A DNA stretch of 64,000 nt from CAKSQF01 sp963628435. GTDB taxonomy: Bacteria; Bacillota; Clostridia; Oscillospirales; CAG-272. The notes below the pieces were generated by a model. That model was not told the DNA's origin. It saw only the letters and a program-made list of their open reading frames with translations, and did no database searches. Positions 43,945 to 53,378 of the stretch are shown here, piece after piece; position 1 is the first letter of the stretch; every line of letters starts with the position of its first letter. A program made the translations under genes and the position numbers. The stretch covers positions 83,046 to 147,045 of the forward strand of contig CAVGEY010000002.1 in NCBI GenBank assembly GCA_963628435.1, in the 5' to 3' direction.

Positions 43945-44832
43945 ATGAACGGAAAAGTGACCGTGCTGTATGATTTAAGCGGCATTGCCATACCCGACGA
44001 TATGCTGAAAACCGATGTTGACGCGCGCGATGTCGAGGAGAAAGTTCAGTCACTGAGCGTAAGCTGCGCAAAGGCAGTCGATGTTTCGGCTGCGGAGTAC
44101 GGCGATGTTGTTCACTGCTCTGCCGACGGCGCCGTCTATCCCGACCGACGCACTATTCTGCTGTTTACGGGAACGGCTCTTCCGGGAGCCGAGGAGGCGG
44201 CAAAAGCCGCTGTCGGCAGTAAAATCGGCGATCTGCTGACAGTCAATATAAACGGCAAATCGGCCGGGCTGACCGTGCGGCGCATTGTCCGCCGCATTCC
44301 CGTTGCCGTTGACGATGCTCTGATTTCAAGTCTCGAAATCCCGGGGGTGAGCACGGTAGATGACTATCGCGTCTATGTTATGCGGCAGATGCTGGACGAC
44401 CGCCGCATGGAGAACAAAAAGAAAATCACCCGACTCATTCTGGACACCATGATTGAACGCAGCGTTTTCGATTATGATGAGAAAGAGCTGAACGACGATA
44501 TAGATCGCAATATGGACGCGGCGCTTGCCGAGTATGCCGCCGACTGTCCGGATGTTACACCCGAGGAAATTCGCGACAGTATGATTCTGCAGTCCAAAGA
44601 GGTCTGGCTGGCGAAGGCCGTCTGCGAAAAATACGGCATTACCGTAGACACCGCCGCAATAGAGGATCAGGTAAACCAAATGACCGAGGTGATGAGCCTT
44701 ACGGGCGAAGAGGTGCCGAGCAAAGAGGAACTGTTTGAAACATTCAGCGAGGGCGAGTACATAAACGGCATGTTCACCGTCATCAATCGGTTTATAGATG
44801 AGAAAACGGAGGGCGACAATGGCAGTAACTGA
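43945..44832 (+). CDS. trigger-factor-like protein
   Basis: 295 residues. The middle (about 45-115) resembles a weak FKBP-type peptidyl-prolyl isomerase domain. The C-terminal half (about 120-285) looks like the trigger factor C-terminal chaperone arms, rich in helices with 'DDYRVYVMRQMLDDRRMENKKKITRLILDTMIERSVFDYDEKELNDDI' as its best stretch. The N-terminal ribosome-binding domain of true trigger factor is missing and the FKBP active-site aromatics are not clear, so it may be a chaperone without isomerase activity. The start has AAGAGGAG. Its end overlaps the thioredoxin gene by 14 bases, so the two are translationally coupled. Confidence 0.78.
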   Translation: MNGKVTVLYDLSGIAIPDDMLKTDVDARDVEEKVQSLSVSCAKAVDVSAAEYGDVVHCSADGAVYPDRRTILLFTGTALPGAEEAAKAAVGSKIGDLLTVNINGKSAGLTVRRIVRRIPVAVDDALISSLEIPGVSTVDDYRVYVMRQMLDDRRMENKKKITRLILDTMIERSVFDYDEKELNDDIDRNMDAALAEYAADCPDVTPEEIRDSMILQSKEVWLAKAVCEKYGITVDTAAIEDQVNQMTEVMSLTGEEVPSKEELFETFSEGEYINGMFTVINRFIDEKTEGDNGSN

Positions 44833-45136
44833 ATTAAAAGAAGAAGAATGGCGAAAATTCTCTCAGGCAGACTACGCCGTGATTGACTGCTTCGGCGATA
44901 ACTGCGCGGCATGCGTAATGCTTGCTCCCGTGTTCGATGCACTCGCAAACGAGCTGACCGGCATCGATTTCGGGCGGATTAACATCTCGGTCTATCCCGA
45001 AATCGCCGATCTTCACGGGGTGAACGCGATGCCCACACTGCTCTTTTTCCGTAAAGGAGAACTTGTGCATCAGGCAATCGGAAGCATGGAACGTGAAGAA
45101 CTGCTTTCCCATGTTGCGAAACTCCTGTACGAATAA
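44819..45136 (+). CDS. thioredoxin family protein with a CAAC active site
   Basis: 105-residue thioredoxin fold. The active site is CAAC in 'DCFGDNCAACVMLAPVF', in place of the usual CGPC. The cis-Pro is present in 'GVNAMPTLLFFRKGE'. There is no signal peptide, so it is probably cytosolic. GGAGGGCG precedes the ATG, which lies inside the end of the trigger-factor-like gene. The tight coupling to a putative chaperone suggests work on folding or redox state of the same clients (inference). Confidence 0.88.
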   Translation: MAVTELKEEEWRKFSQADYAVIDCFGDNCAACVMLAPVFDALANELTGIDFGRINISVYPEIADLHGVNAMPTLLFFRKGELVHQAIGSMEREELLSHVAKLLYE

Positions 45137-45340
45137 AAATTCGGATGAAAACGGGCAAAGCCCGTTCGAATACCGACGACAGTAAGCCTTATCAAAGGAC
45201 GGACGGCTGCCGGCCGTGCCGCACCGAACGGAAACCGAGTATAATGTATCTGCGAATAATTCAAGGCGCAGATTCCCGATTTTATGAGATATTGCCTTGC
45301 AGGCATATTATAAAGAAAAATTTAAGGAGAAAACAAAAAA

Positions 45341-46432
45341 ATGAAAAAGCTGATTTGTGTTATGCTGGTACTTCTGCTCTCCCTCTCTCTTGCGAGCTGC
45401 AGTCTGTTCAGCAGCGATTCGGTTCTGAAGCTGGGAGATTATTCTTACAGCGATCCCAAAGATTTTGAGTACGACAACCGCGTCGTTCTCTGCAACGATG
45501 ATTTCGGCGCAACACTGGCAGATTATTACAATGCCTCTGCTTACCCCGACACGCTGATTTACGGCGATGACGGCAGCATCATCGGTATGTACAACTACGA
45601 TCCCGAAACAGGACTTGCCGTCGGCTGGAACGATTTTTCGACAGGTGCCTATACCGAATATGAGGCAGGCGCAGAGGTAAATCTCGGCATGCCCGACGAA
45701 TCTCTCATGATTTCAATCGCGGGAAAAGTCAGCCTCTATTTTGTGGTTTACGACAAGGACAGCATCGCAAATGACGCATGGATGTATGTAATGCTCGAAG
45801 ATGCCGCCGACAAGGACAATGTTATCACCGCTATGGACGGAGTTTTCGGCATCGCCCTTACCGCGGAAAGCGACACCGTTCTTAAGAGCGAAATCAACGC
45901 CGAAAGCATAACCGCAACATTTGATGATATGGAAAGCTTCGGCGACAAGGTTGACAGCCGCGATGCAAATGCCTACGCGACCGTTCTCATGCAGAATTAC
46001 GGTGTAACCGCGTATGGCGAATCCGCAAGCGCCTACACTCCCTACGACGGACACAAAGATCCCGCCGATCTGGACTACGATCAGCGCGTGGTGCTGGTCG
46101 GCTCCGCGGAAATGGCCGTTGACGAGGGATACACTCAGGATGTTTCACTCATGACAACCTATGTCTACGGCAAAGACGGTGATACCGTTGCCGTATACAC
46201 CTATTACGAATGCCCGTCAAAGGATGCGGCAGACGAACTTATGACCGTTGCCGACAAATTCTTCTTTAACCCCGTACGTTTCTCGGATACTGTCATTCAG
46301 GCATCTTTGACAGGCGATGAGATGCAGGAAGCTCTGAGCCAGTACATCGGCTACACTGTTCTTGCGGACAAATCGGTTGACGAATATGTCCGTATGATTA
46401 AAGAAACCTACTACTCTGTCGTCTGCGACTGA
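45341..46432 (+). CDS. lipoprotein with an internal duplication
   Basis: 363 residues. The signal peptide ends in LASC (Cys about 20). I do not recognise the family. Two related units are visible. One starts 'DPKDFEYDNRVVL' (about 38) and the other 'DPADLDYDQRVVLVG' (about 241); each is followed by a tyrosine-rich, beta-like region with 'IYGDDGSIIGMYNY' and 'VYGKDGDTVAVYTY'. It is probably an extracellular binding or sensing domain. AAGGAG lies before the ATG. A heterodimeric ABC exporter follows, separated by a terminator. Confidence 0.75.
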   Translation: MKKLICVMLVLLLSLSLASCSLFSSDSVLKLGDYSYSDPKDFEYDNRVVLCNDDFGATLADYYNASAYPDTLIYGDDGSIIGMYNYDPETGLAVGWNDFSTGAYTEYEAGAEVNLGMPDESLMISIAGKVSLYFVVYDKDSIANDAWMYVMLEDAADKDNVITAMDGVFGIALTAESDTVLKSEINAESITATFDDMESFGDKVDSRDANAYATVLMQNYGVTAYGESASAYTPYDGHKDPADLDYDQRVVLVGSAEMAVDEGYTQDVSLMTTYVYGKDGDTVAVYTYYECPSKDAADELMTVADKFFFNPVRFSDTVIQASLTGDEMQEALSQYIGYTVLADKSVDEYVRMIKETYYSVVCD

Positions 46433-46439
46433 TAAATTC

Positions 46440-46486
46440 AAAGGATGCCGTGCGTCGGGCAGCCCCGCGCATGGCATCCTTTTTCA
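46440..46486 (+). terminator. terminator after the repeat lipoprotein gene
   Basis: Long stem AAAGGATGCC..TGCG paired with CGCA.TGGCATCCTTT, with one bulge, followed by TTTT. Confidence 0.82.
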
Positions 46487-46576
46487 GATTTGATGTTAAA
46501 CACCCGAAAGAGCGAGCCGCAAAAGACATCGGTCTGCTGTTCAACTTTGTTACAAAAGCGAGAGGAAACGACTCCT

Positions 46577-48316
46577 ATGCAACGAATAAAAGAAAAAAAG
46601 CGCGACAACTGGAAAGAGCTGTTTCAAACCATTCACAAACTCCGCCTGCCGTGGGCATGGATTATTGTGGGACTCGGTCTGAACATGATTTTAAGTCAGC
46701 TGATGCTGGAGCTGCCGACCACAACATCCGAGCTTATGAGCGGCAATATCAGCGGATCTGCGCTGACGCGTGCCATCCTATACTACATTGTGCTGGGACT
46801 TATGTCATTTGTTATGGTCACAGGTCAGGTGCAGGCGCAGTCTTACAGCGCAAAACGCACGCGTAAGGCGGTGTGGAACAAAATGCTCGGTCTGCGCATG
46901 GAGTTCTTTGACAAAAACGATCCGTCCGAACTGATGAGCGCAATGATTAACGATGCCGGAACATCGGCGCAGAAGCTTGTCAATGTACTGATTTATCTCA
47001 TTCCCGACATTTATTATGTCATTGCGGCGCTTATCCGCATACGCGGCTATCACTGGATTTTGGCGGTATCCTGCTTTTCCATGCTTCCGCTCAAATATCT
47101 GTACGCCCTGATCATGGGACGATATGTGCAGGACAGCAACGCGAAGGTCTATAACAAAATCGGCACACTTACCGGCTATCTGTCCGACCGAATCAGCCAT
47201 CTGCCGCTCATCAAGGCCTATACGAACGAAGCGGAAGAAGAGCAAAACGGCCGTACCGCCTCAAGAAATCTGCTGAACGCATATATGAAGCTGGTGCATC
47301 TGGACAATATTTCAATCGGCGCAGCGGCGATAATCGATATTCTTCAGAAATTTATCGTGGTTGTCGTGGCGGTTATTCTGCTCAGGCAGGGAAAAATCGA
47401 CATCACAATCTGGCTTGCGTTTTTCCTGTTCTCACAGAATCTGTTCACGCGTATGGATGAAATTTTCGATTTCTGGATTCGTATAAAAACCGTTCACGGC
47501 AGTTTTCACCGCATCATCGCAATCATGAACGCTCCCGATGAGGAAGGCGGTGCCGCTCTGCCCCTGCCCGATAACGGCGATATTGTTTTTGATAATGTGA
47601 GCTTTACCTATCCGAACACCGACACCCCTGCCATGAAAAATGTTTCTTTTACGGTTCCGAAAGGAAGCTGTACCGCAGTTGTCGGTCTGTGCGGAAGCGG
47701 AAAAACGACATCAATCAGCTTACTTGAAAGGTTTTATGTTCCCGACAGCGGTCGGATATTGATTGGCGGGACCGACATCGGGGAAATTTCTCTTGCCGAT
47801 TATCGAAAGCATTTTTCTTATGTGCAGCAGGGAGCGGAGATTTTCAGCGGCAGTCTGAGAGATTCTCTGACCTACGGCATCGACCGCGATCCGACAGATG
47901 AGGAAATTTTCGCCGCGGCAAAACAGACCGGATTTGATGAATACCTTGCCCTGTGCGGCAATGATTTGAACACCGATGTGTCATCGGGCGGCGTATCTAT
48001 GTCGGGCGGTCAGCGTCAAAGGCTGGTTCTTACCCGTGAGCTGCTGCGCGGCGGAGATATAATTCTGATGGATGAGCCTACATCTGCTCTTGATGTGCTT
48101 GTTTCCGCCAAGATTCAGCAGACCATTGACACCGTATTTGCGGGCAAGACACGCATCATAGTAACTCACGATCTCGATCTTGCGAAAAAGGCCGATCGGA
48201 TTCTTGTGATGAACGCGGGAGAGCTTGTCGGCGACGGCAATCATGAAACGCTGACGGAAAACTGCGAAATCTATAAAAAACTGGCAGAGAATGCGGAAAA
48301 GGAGGCAGAACAATGA
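46577..48316 (+). CDS. ABC transporter, ATP-binding/permease subunit 1
   Basis: 579-residue half-transporter of the MdlB/LmrA exporter type. The N-terminal membrane domain (about 20-320) has about six helices. The ATPase has Walker A 'VVGLCGSGKTTSISLL', signature 'VSMSGGQRQRLVLTREL' and Walker B 'DIILMDEPTSALD', then 'VTHD'. The Cys in Walker A (GLCGSGKT) is unusual but the Lys and Thr are kept. It overlaps the next gene by four bases (ATGA), so the two probably form a heterodimer. The substrate is unknown. I chose the ATG at 46577 with AGAGGA upstream; the frame is open earlier, across the terminator. Confidence 0.9.
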   Translation: MQRIKEKKRDNWKELFQTIHKLRLPWAWIIVGLGLNMILSQLMLELPTTTSELMSGNISGSALTRAILYYIVLGLMSFVMVTGQVQAQSYSAKRTRKAVWNKMLGLRMEFFDKNDPSELMSAMINDAGTSAQKLVNVLIYLIPDIYYVIAALIRIRGYHWILAVSCFSMLPLKYLYALIMGRYVQDSNAKVYNKIGTLTGYLSDRISHLPLIKAYTNEAEEEQNGRTASRNLLNAYMKLVHLDNISIGAAAIIDILQKFIVVVVAVILLRQGKIDITIWLAFFLFSQNLFTRMDEIFDFWIRIKTVHGSFHRIIAIMNAPDEEGGAALPLPDNGDIVFDNVSFTYPNTDTPAMKNVSFTVPKGSCTAVVGLCGSGKTTSISLLERFYVPDSGRILIGGTDIGEISLADYRKHFSYVQQGAEIFSGSLRDSLTYGIDRDPTDEEIFAAAKQTGFDEYLALCGNDLNTDVSSGGVSMSGGQRQRLVLTRELLRGGDIILMDEPTSALDVLVSAKIQQTIDTVFAGKTRIIVTHDLDLAKKADRILVMNAGELVGDGNHETLTENCEIYKKLAENAEKEAEQ

Positions 48317-50019
48317 ACAAAAAAACCTTTTCCCGATATTTCGGCATTTTCAAAGGTCTTAAGCTCCCCTGGCTGCTGATTATCGGCTGTTTTGCTTTCT
48401 CCGCGCTTACCATGAAGGCCGAACTGCAATCGGCGACACTGACGGCAGACATCGTGAATGTCGGTCAGAATTCAATAGACGGCAAGGTACTCGCAAATTA
48501 TATTCTGGTGGTCGCGCTGGCCGCCGTATGCAACATTTTCGGCAACTATTTCACATACAAGATGGAAGAGACAATTAACATGCGGGTGCGTGTCAGTCTG
48601 TGGACAAAAATCATGCATCTGCCCGTCGGATATTATGACGCGGACAACGGCGACGGTCTGGTCAGCCGTGTCACATCGGATGCCGCGGCGCCGTCATCAC
48701 TCTTTTCAATGGCTGTGTCATTTGTCGTATGTGTGGTCACAACCGTACAGGCGTTTATACAGCTTTTCGCCTATCATAAAACTCTGGCGATGATTGCGCT
48801 GCTGATCATTCCCGTTACTCTGATATTCTGCATCTTTTACGGAAAAATCATGTTCCGCATAGGCGTTTACGGCACGGTTACAACCGCAGGCAGCATGGCA
48901 TATCTTGCCGAGCGGGTGCGCAACTTCCGACTGATGAAAAGCGCTCTCGCGGAAAAATCGGAGTCCGAAAAAGGCGACAAGACATTTAAGGAAATGTATA
49001 AGGCCGATTTTCTGAGCTGGCTTATGGTGGCCGGTTATCAGCTTATTTCCGGTCTCTTTTCCATTGCGTTTATCGTAATCACATTCGTAGTCGGCGGACA
49101 GTTTGTGAAAAGCGGTGCGGTTACAGTCGGCGATCTGACCGGATTTTATCTGATTTCGGGAATCGTTACCCTGCAGCTTATGCAGTTTTTCATGAATGTA
49201 GGCTCGGTTTCGGGTACATTCGGCACAATGCAGAAGATCTCACGCATTATGAGTGCCGATTCCGAACCCGACGGCGGAGAACCCGTACCCGATGTTCGGG
49301 CCGACATCGTATTTGATAATGTCAGCTTCGGCTATGACACAGACAAACCCGTACTCAGCGGATTGAATCTGCGTATTCCCGTCGGAAAAGTTACCGCGGT
49401 AATCGGCGAAAACGGAGCCGGAAAATCTACGCTGTTCAAACTGATATCGCGTCTGTATGAGCCGACAAGCGGCAAAATCTACATGGGCGGCACGGATATA
49501 AGCCGTTTTCGGCTTTCGGAGTGGCGTAACAGATTCTCCTTCGTATTTCAAAGCATGCCGCTTATCGGAGGTACGGTGCGTGAGAATATAACCTACGGTC
49601 TCGGACGCGAGGTCGGTGAGGAAGAGCTGATCTCGGCTGCGAAAGATGCAAACTGCTATGACTGCATCGCCGCAAAACCCAATGGATTTGACGAAGATGT
49701 AGGGCTGAACGGCTCCGAATTTTCGGGAGGTCAGGGACAGTGCATATCTGTTGCCCGTGCCATGCTTCGCAAATCGGACTATCTCCTGCTGGATGAGGCG
49801 ACAAGCAATCTCGATATGATCAGCGAGGCGCATCTTACAGAGGCGCTGGAACGACTGATGAAAGGAAAAACGACCGTAATGATTGCGCATAACTATGCCG
49901 CAACGCGAGGCGCGGACCACATTATCGTGATGAAAGACGGCAAGGTGCAGGCCGAAGGAACACCCGAAGAGCTGCTTCGTACCAACGAATACTACCGTAT
50001 GTTCTGCAAGACGCTGTAA
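48313..50019 (+). CDS. ABC transporter, ATP-binding/permease subunit 2
   Basis: 568-residue partner of the previous gene. About six membrane helices are followed by an ATPase with Walker A 'VIGENGAGKSTLFKLI', signature 'FSGGQGQCISVARAML' and Walker B 'DYLLLDEATSNLD'. The signature SGGQGQ differs slightly from SGGQRQ, and the usual catalytic Glu after Walker B is present here (DEA). Subunit 1 also has Glu (DEP). AAAAGGAGGC precedes the ATG. The pair probably exports a peptide, lipid or drug (family knowledge). Confidence 0.9.
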   Translation: MNKKTFSRYFGIFKGLKLPWLLIIGCFAFSALTMKAELQSATLTADIVNVGQNSIDGKVLANYILVVALAAVCNIFGNYFTYKMEETINMRVRVSLWTKIMHLPVGYYDADNGDGLVSRVTSDAAAPSSLFSMAVSFVVCVVTTVQAFIQLFAYHKTLAMIALLIIPVTLIFCIFYGKIMFRIGVYGTVTTAGSMAYLAERVRNFRLMKSALAEKSESEKGDKTFKEMYKADFLSWLMVAGYQLISGLFSIAFIVITFVVGGQFVKSGAVTVGDLTGFYLISGIVTLQLMQFFMNVGSVSGTFGTMQKISRIMSADSEPDGGEPVPDVRADIVFDNVSFGYDTDKPVLSGLNLRIPVGKVTAVIGENGAGKSTLFKLISRLYEPTSGKIYMGGTDISRFRLSEWRNRFSFVFQSMPLIGGTVRENITYGLGREVGEEELISAAKDANCYDCIAAKPNGFDEDVGLNGSEFSGGQGQCISVARAMLRKSDYLLLDEATSNLDMISEAHLTEALERLMKGKTTVMIAHNYAATRGADHIIVMKDGKVQAEGTPEELLRTNEYYRMFCKTL

Positions 50020-50176
50020 TAAAGCAGGCTATACCCTTCACACATACGGAAAAACACAAAAAAGTGACGGGCAAAATCGCCGGACTCAGTCGGCAGGCAT
50101 CCCTGCGCACAAACGATTATAACTCATATTCCGAAAAATACACATCGGCGCAAGGCCGAAACGCCGAAAACGGCAA

Positions 50177-50248
50177 AACAGACAATACATTCGGGCATCC
50201 CGGCATAAGTCGGGACTCAGTCCGATTTGTATTGTCTGTTTGTTTTGT
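50177..50248 (+). terminator. long hairpin terminator after the ABC exporter
   Basis: 14-bp outer stem AAACAGACAATACA/TGTATTGTCTGTTT (50177-50190 with 50228-50241) around a large partly paired loop, followed by T-rich sequence. Confidence 0.7.
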
Positions 50249-50292
50249 AAGCGAAAATATCGGTCAGGCGATAATGATTCAATACCGCTTTT

Positions 50293-51303
50293 TTACTTAA
50301 AATAATCGCAGGTAAAATTATCCCAGGGAATTTCCGGCAGACTATTCTTTGTTATACGTTCATAAATATGCTGCATAAGCGGATACTCGGAGATTCTGTT
50401 TCCCAAATGTCTGCCGAGCAATTCGATAATCGCAACCGATTCAAGCGTAACTCCCGCAAGAATCTCCTTTGCGGCAGTGAATTCGACACCGGAGCCGAGT
50501 ATTACTCCAAGACGTCTGGTCCTGCCGCCGAATACCGTTACATAAAGATCTCCCACACCGAACATAAGTGCATTATCCTCTCCGCCGAGCAATTTAATTA
50601 CAGCGTGCATTTCTCGTGCCGCCTCATAAAACAGCCCTGCCTGAGCGTTATATTTTTCGGGGAGTGCGGGATCGTTTTTTGTATATGCGCCTATTGCAAG
50701 GCTCACTGCCATAGCATAGGCGTTTTTCAGTGCTACGGCGGTTTCTATTCCCGCTATATCGTCAGTTACGGAAATGTGATAATACTCTGTTTTCAGAGCC
50801 GTACGCAGTTCGTTCAGTATACGAGTATCCCTGCCGCAAAAAGCGACCTCGGTATGTATTCTGTCGGCAAGCTCAAAACTTATGCAGGGACCGCCCACCG
50901 CGTTGAACGACACATCCGGTCTGAGCGATGAAAACCATATCGGAAAAGGAGAAAGCGAACCGTCGGAATTTTCGTGCAGGCCTTTTGTAATCGCAAGCAC
51001 ACGCTGACCGCTTTTAAGATAAGGGATAACATTTTCCGCAAACCAATCGACACCGAAGCTTGAAACGCCGCAAATAAGAATATCACATTCGGGAATGTTT
51101 CCCCTGATTTCCTCAAATTGCCTGAATGAAATGTCGCCCTTAAGCTCACGCTTTAAGGTCTTGTGGTAATTGTTTTCCTTCAGCCCGTTAATTATTTCCG
51201 TATCAAGAGGAGTTCCTGCCAATACTACCGTATGACCGTTGTCAAGGGCAGGCACCGCCATTGCCGAGCCCATCATACCGGAGCCTATAATTACGATTTT
51301 CAT
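50293..51303 (-). CDS. GpsA-like NAD(P)-dependent glycerol-3-phosphate dehydrogenase
   Basis: 336 residues of the GpsA family, which interconverts sn-glycerol 3-phosphate and dihydroxyacetone phosphate. The Rossmann start is 'MKIVIIGSGMMGSAMAVPALDNGH'. 'CDILICGVSS' and 'VLAITKGL' match family blocks. 'AVGGPCISFELA' stands where GPSFAxE is usual. 'AVALKNAYAMAVSLAIG' has the Lys-Asn pair. 'GVGDLYVTVFGGRTRRLG' matches 'GDLxxTCxSxxSRN' loosely. The divergence suggests a specialised enzyme, perhaps working in the oxidative direction. GAGGAAAG precedes the ATG at 51303. Last gene of a four-gene minus-strand operon. Confidence 0.85.
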   Translation of the reverse strand: MKIVIIGSGMMGSAMAVPALDNGHTVVLAGTPLDTEIINGLKENNYHKTLKRELKGDISFRQFEEIRGNIPECDILICGVSSFGVDWFAENVIPYLKSGQRVLAITKGLHENSDGSLSPFPIWFSSLRPDVSFNAVGGPCISFELADRIHTEVAFCGRDTRILNELRTALKTEYYHISVTDDIAGIETAVALKNAYAMAVSLAIGAYTKNDPALPEKYNAQAGLFYEAAREMHAVIKLLGGEDNALMFGVGDLYVTVFGGRTRRLGVILGSGVEFTAAKEILAGVTLESVAIIELLGRHLGNRISEYPLMQHIYERITKNSLPEIPWDNFTCDYFK

Positions 51304-51353
51304 TATTGCTTTCCTCGTTTTATTCTGCGTATTCCGTGTTTTGATACGATGCT

Positions 51354-52112
51354 CTAAAGTCGGTCTCTCCAATCAATAGCGGATTTCGGTTTGTTCTCGG
51401 TAAAAAGGGAGCAGCCGAAAGATACAGCTTCAAAAAAGGATTTTTCATCTGTATTAGAGCCGGTACACGGTTCTATATTAAGCGCTTTCAGCTCATTGCA
51501 GCTCCTTTTTGCATCTTCTCCGGCCGCCCAATAGCAGGCATAATCCAGATAAAGCGCCGGATCAAGCTTTACATTTTTCATAATCGAATACGGATAATAG
51601 CCGTGAAGAAGATATTTTTTTCCGTAGGTTATGTATATGTATTCAAGCACATACGCGTCAAAACAGTTAAACATTATTTGTTTTCCGAGTCCGAATTCCT
51701 CGCACATTTTAATCGTTTCGTTTACCGCATAAGCAACCCGCTCCGGTCCCTCCGCAGCAAGATAAACCTTGATTTCCAGATTAAGCAGAAGGTTCGGTAT
51801 ACCTGCGCAGTATTCAAGGAACTCCCTGAGAGTAGGCACGTGCGAAGGACGATCCGAAGTTCCCGCATTTAATCTTTTTATTTCATCATAGTTTTTTTCC
51901 CGGATAAGACCTTCACCGTCGGTAGTGCGGTCGACCATATCGTCATGCATAAGGATAAGCACATTGTCTTTTGTCAGATGAATATCGGTTTCAATCATAT
52001 CAACTCCGCATTCAACGGCGTTCTTAAATGATTCCATGGTATTTTCCGGCAAAACAGAGGGGTTTCCCCTGTGACCGGCTATAAGTATTTCATTTTTCGA
52101 TTCGAATCTCAT
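51354..52112 (-). CDS. glycerophosphodiester phosphodiesterase
   Basis: 252-residue GDPD enzyme, probably cytosolic. 'IAGHRGNPSVLPENTMESF' has the catalytic His-Arg, 'GVDMIETDIHLTKDNVLILMHDD' the metal-site Glu, Asp and second His, and 'LNLEIKV' the third acidic position. It would release a glycerol phosphate from diesters such as lipid head groups. Because the operon also encodes dehydrogenases for both sn-glycerol 1-phosphate and sn-glycerol 3-phosphate, its products may be of either stereochemistry (inference). AGGAGA precedes the ATG. Confidence 0.93.
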   Translation of the reverse strand: MRFESKNEILIAGHRGNPSVLPENTMESFKNAVECGVDMIETDIHLTKDNVLILMHDDMVDRTTDGEGLIREKNYDEIKRLNAGTSDRPSHVPTLREFLEYCAGIPNLLLNLEIKVYLAAEGPERVAYAVNETIKMCEEFGLGKQIMFNCFDAYVLEYIYITYGKKYLLHGYYPYSIMKNVKLDPALYLDYACYWAAGEDAKRSCNELKALNIEPCTGSNTDEKSFFEAVSFGCSLFTENKPKSAIDWRDRL

Positions 52113-52231
52113 ACAGTAATTCTCCTATAAAAAGTCAAGCAGTTTTCACTGACTTGCCGTATTTTTAACAATAAAACGATTAACCGTCCGTCTCGGCTCC
52201 ATACTGCCGCTCCCGCAAAGCCGATTCCGAC

Positions 52232-53371
52232 TCATATTCTTTTCATAAAATTTTCGGCAGCATATACGGCATAGCGGTCAAGCAGTCCCCTGTCGCGCAG
52301 ATAGAAAAGGATCGTATACCTGTCCCGCAGGCCCAAAGCACGTTTGATTGCCCGAACGATCGCGTCATAGTCCGCCGTAACACTCGGCATATCCATCCTG
52401 CTGCAAAATTCCTCTATCTTATCAAAATAAGGCAGATACTTTTCAATAAGCGATTTCAAATGCTCATCTTCGGTCTCGGAATAGAGCAGACGGTACATAT
52501 CGGCAATTATTCTCGTAGCCTCGCAGACCTCAAGTCCGTGAAGATTGGGTTTTTCGCCTCTTTCAACACTTTCAAGCTCCCAAACATGCGCAACTATGTG
52601 TTCGGAGCCGGAAGCCGGACGGGAATTTCCGGTAAATGCCATTCCGAGCCCTGTTACCAAAAATCCATCCATAATATTTTTTATGCATTCAGGGCTGCGC
52701 GATTTGAGATCATAGCCGTTTTTCAGGCATTTATCGGTTGCCTTTATAACATCATCGGCAATCTCGCTGCAAAAATAATCCCCGTTATAATCGCGCGCAA
52801 GCTCCCAATCGAGTATTCCGGTATATTTTCCGAACATATCGCCTATGCCCGAAAGCAGCATATCATACGGCGCGTCCTTCATAATATCTATGTCGGCTAT
52901 AATGTATTTCGGCGTGGTGCATTTAATTGTCGCCTTTGTTCCGTCAAACAGAGTCGGCGAACCCGCGGACGCATAGCCGTCCATCGAGGGCGCAGTCCCC
53001 GCAATTCCGTAAGGCAGGCCCAGACGGTAAGATACCAGTCTGCATATATCGTTAACAACGCCCGAGCCGACGCCCAGAATAAAATCGGGCTGCGGTGAGT
53101 ACTTGAAAATATCCGAATCCGCCTTCGGATTATACAGATGAATAAGCACATCCCCGATATTGCGCGCGTCGGGAAGAACTTCTCCTTTTAAGATGTGCTT
53201 GTGTGAAAATTTGCCGGCGGATTTCAATATCTGTTCGGCCTTTTCACCCAAAACGCGGTATGTGTTTTCATCACATACCATATAAACCCTGCTGTAGCTT
53301 TCCAGCAATTCGGGCAAGCGGTTTACGGCACCGCTTTCTATGATGCACTTTTCAATCGGCGCGCGGTGCAT
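52232..53371 (-). CDS. sn-glycerol-1-phosphate dehydrogenase (AraM/EgsA type)
   Basis: 379-residue metal-dependent dehydrogenase of the iron-containing alcohol dehydrogenase superfamily. It is closest to the AraM/EgsA group, which interconverts dihydroxyacetone phosphate and sn-glycerol 1-phosphate. 'DFILGVGSGVVNDICRLVSYRLGLPYGIAGTAPSMDGYASAG' spans the NAD and substrate sites. The metal ligands are probably the Asp of 'GIGDMFGKY', the His of 'GSEHIVAH' and the His of 'NLHGLEV'. The ATG at 53371 lies seven bases after the upstream stop, so the two are coupled. Neither PcrB nor other ether-lipid genes are adjacent. Confidence 0.9.
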   Translation of the reverse strand: MHRAPIEKCIIESGAVNRLPELLESYSRVYMVCDENTYRVLGEKAEQILKSAGKFSHKHILKGEVLPDARNIGDVLIHLYNPKADSDIFKYSPQPDFILGVGSGVVNDICRLVSYRLGLPYGIAGTAPSMDGYASAGSPTLFDGTKATIKCTTPKYIIADIDIMKDAPYDMLLSGIGDMFGKYTGILDWELARDYNGDYFCSEIADDVIKATDKCLKNGYDLKSRSPECIKNIMDGFLVTGLGMAFTGNSRPASGSEHIVAHVWELESVERGEKPNLHGLEVCEATRIIADMYRLLYSETEDEHLKSLIEKYLPYFDKIEEFCSRMDMPSVTADYDAIVRAIKRALGLRDRYTILFYLRDRGLLDRYAVYAAENFMKRI

Positions 53372-53378
53372 CCCCTTT

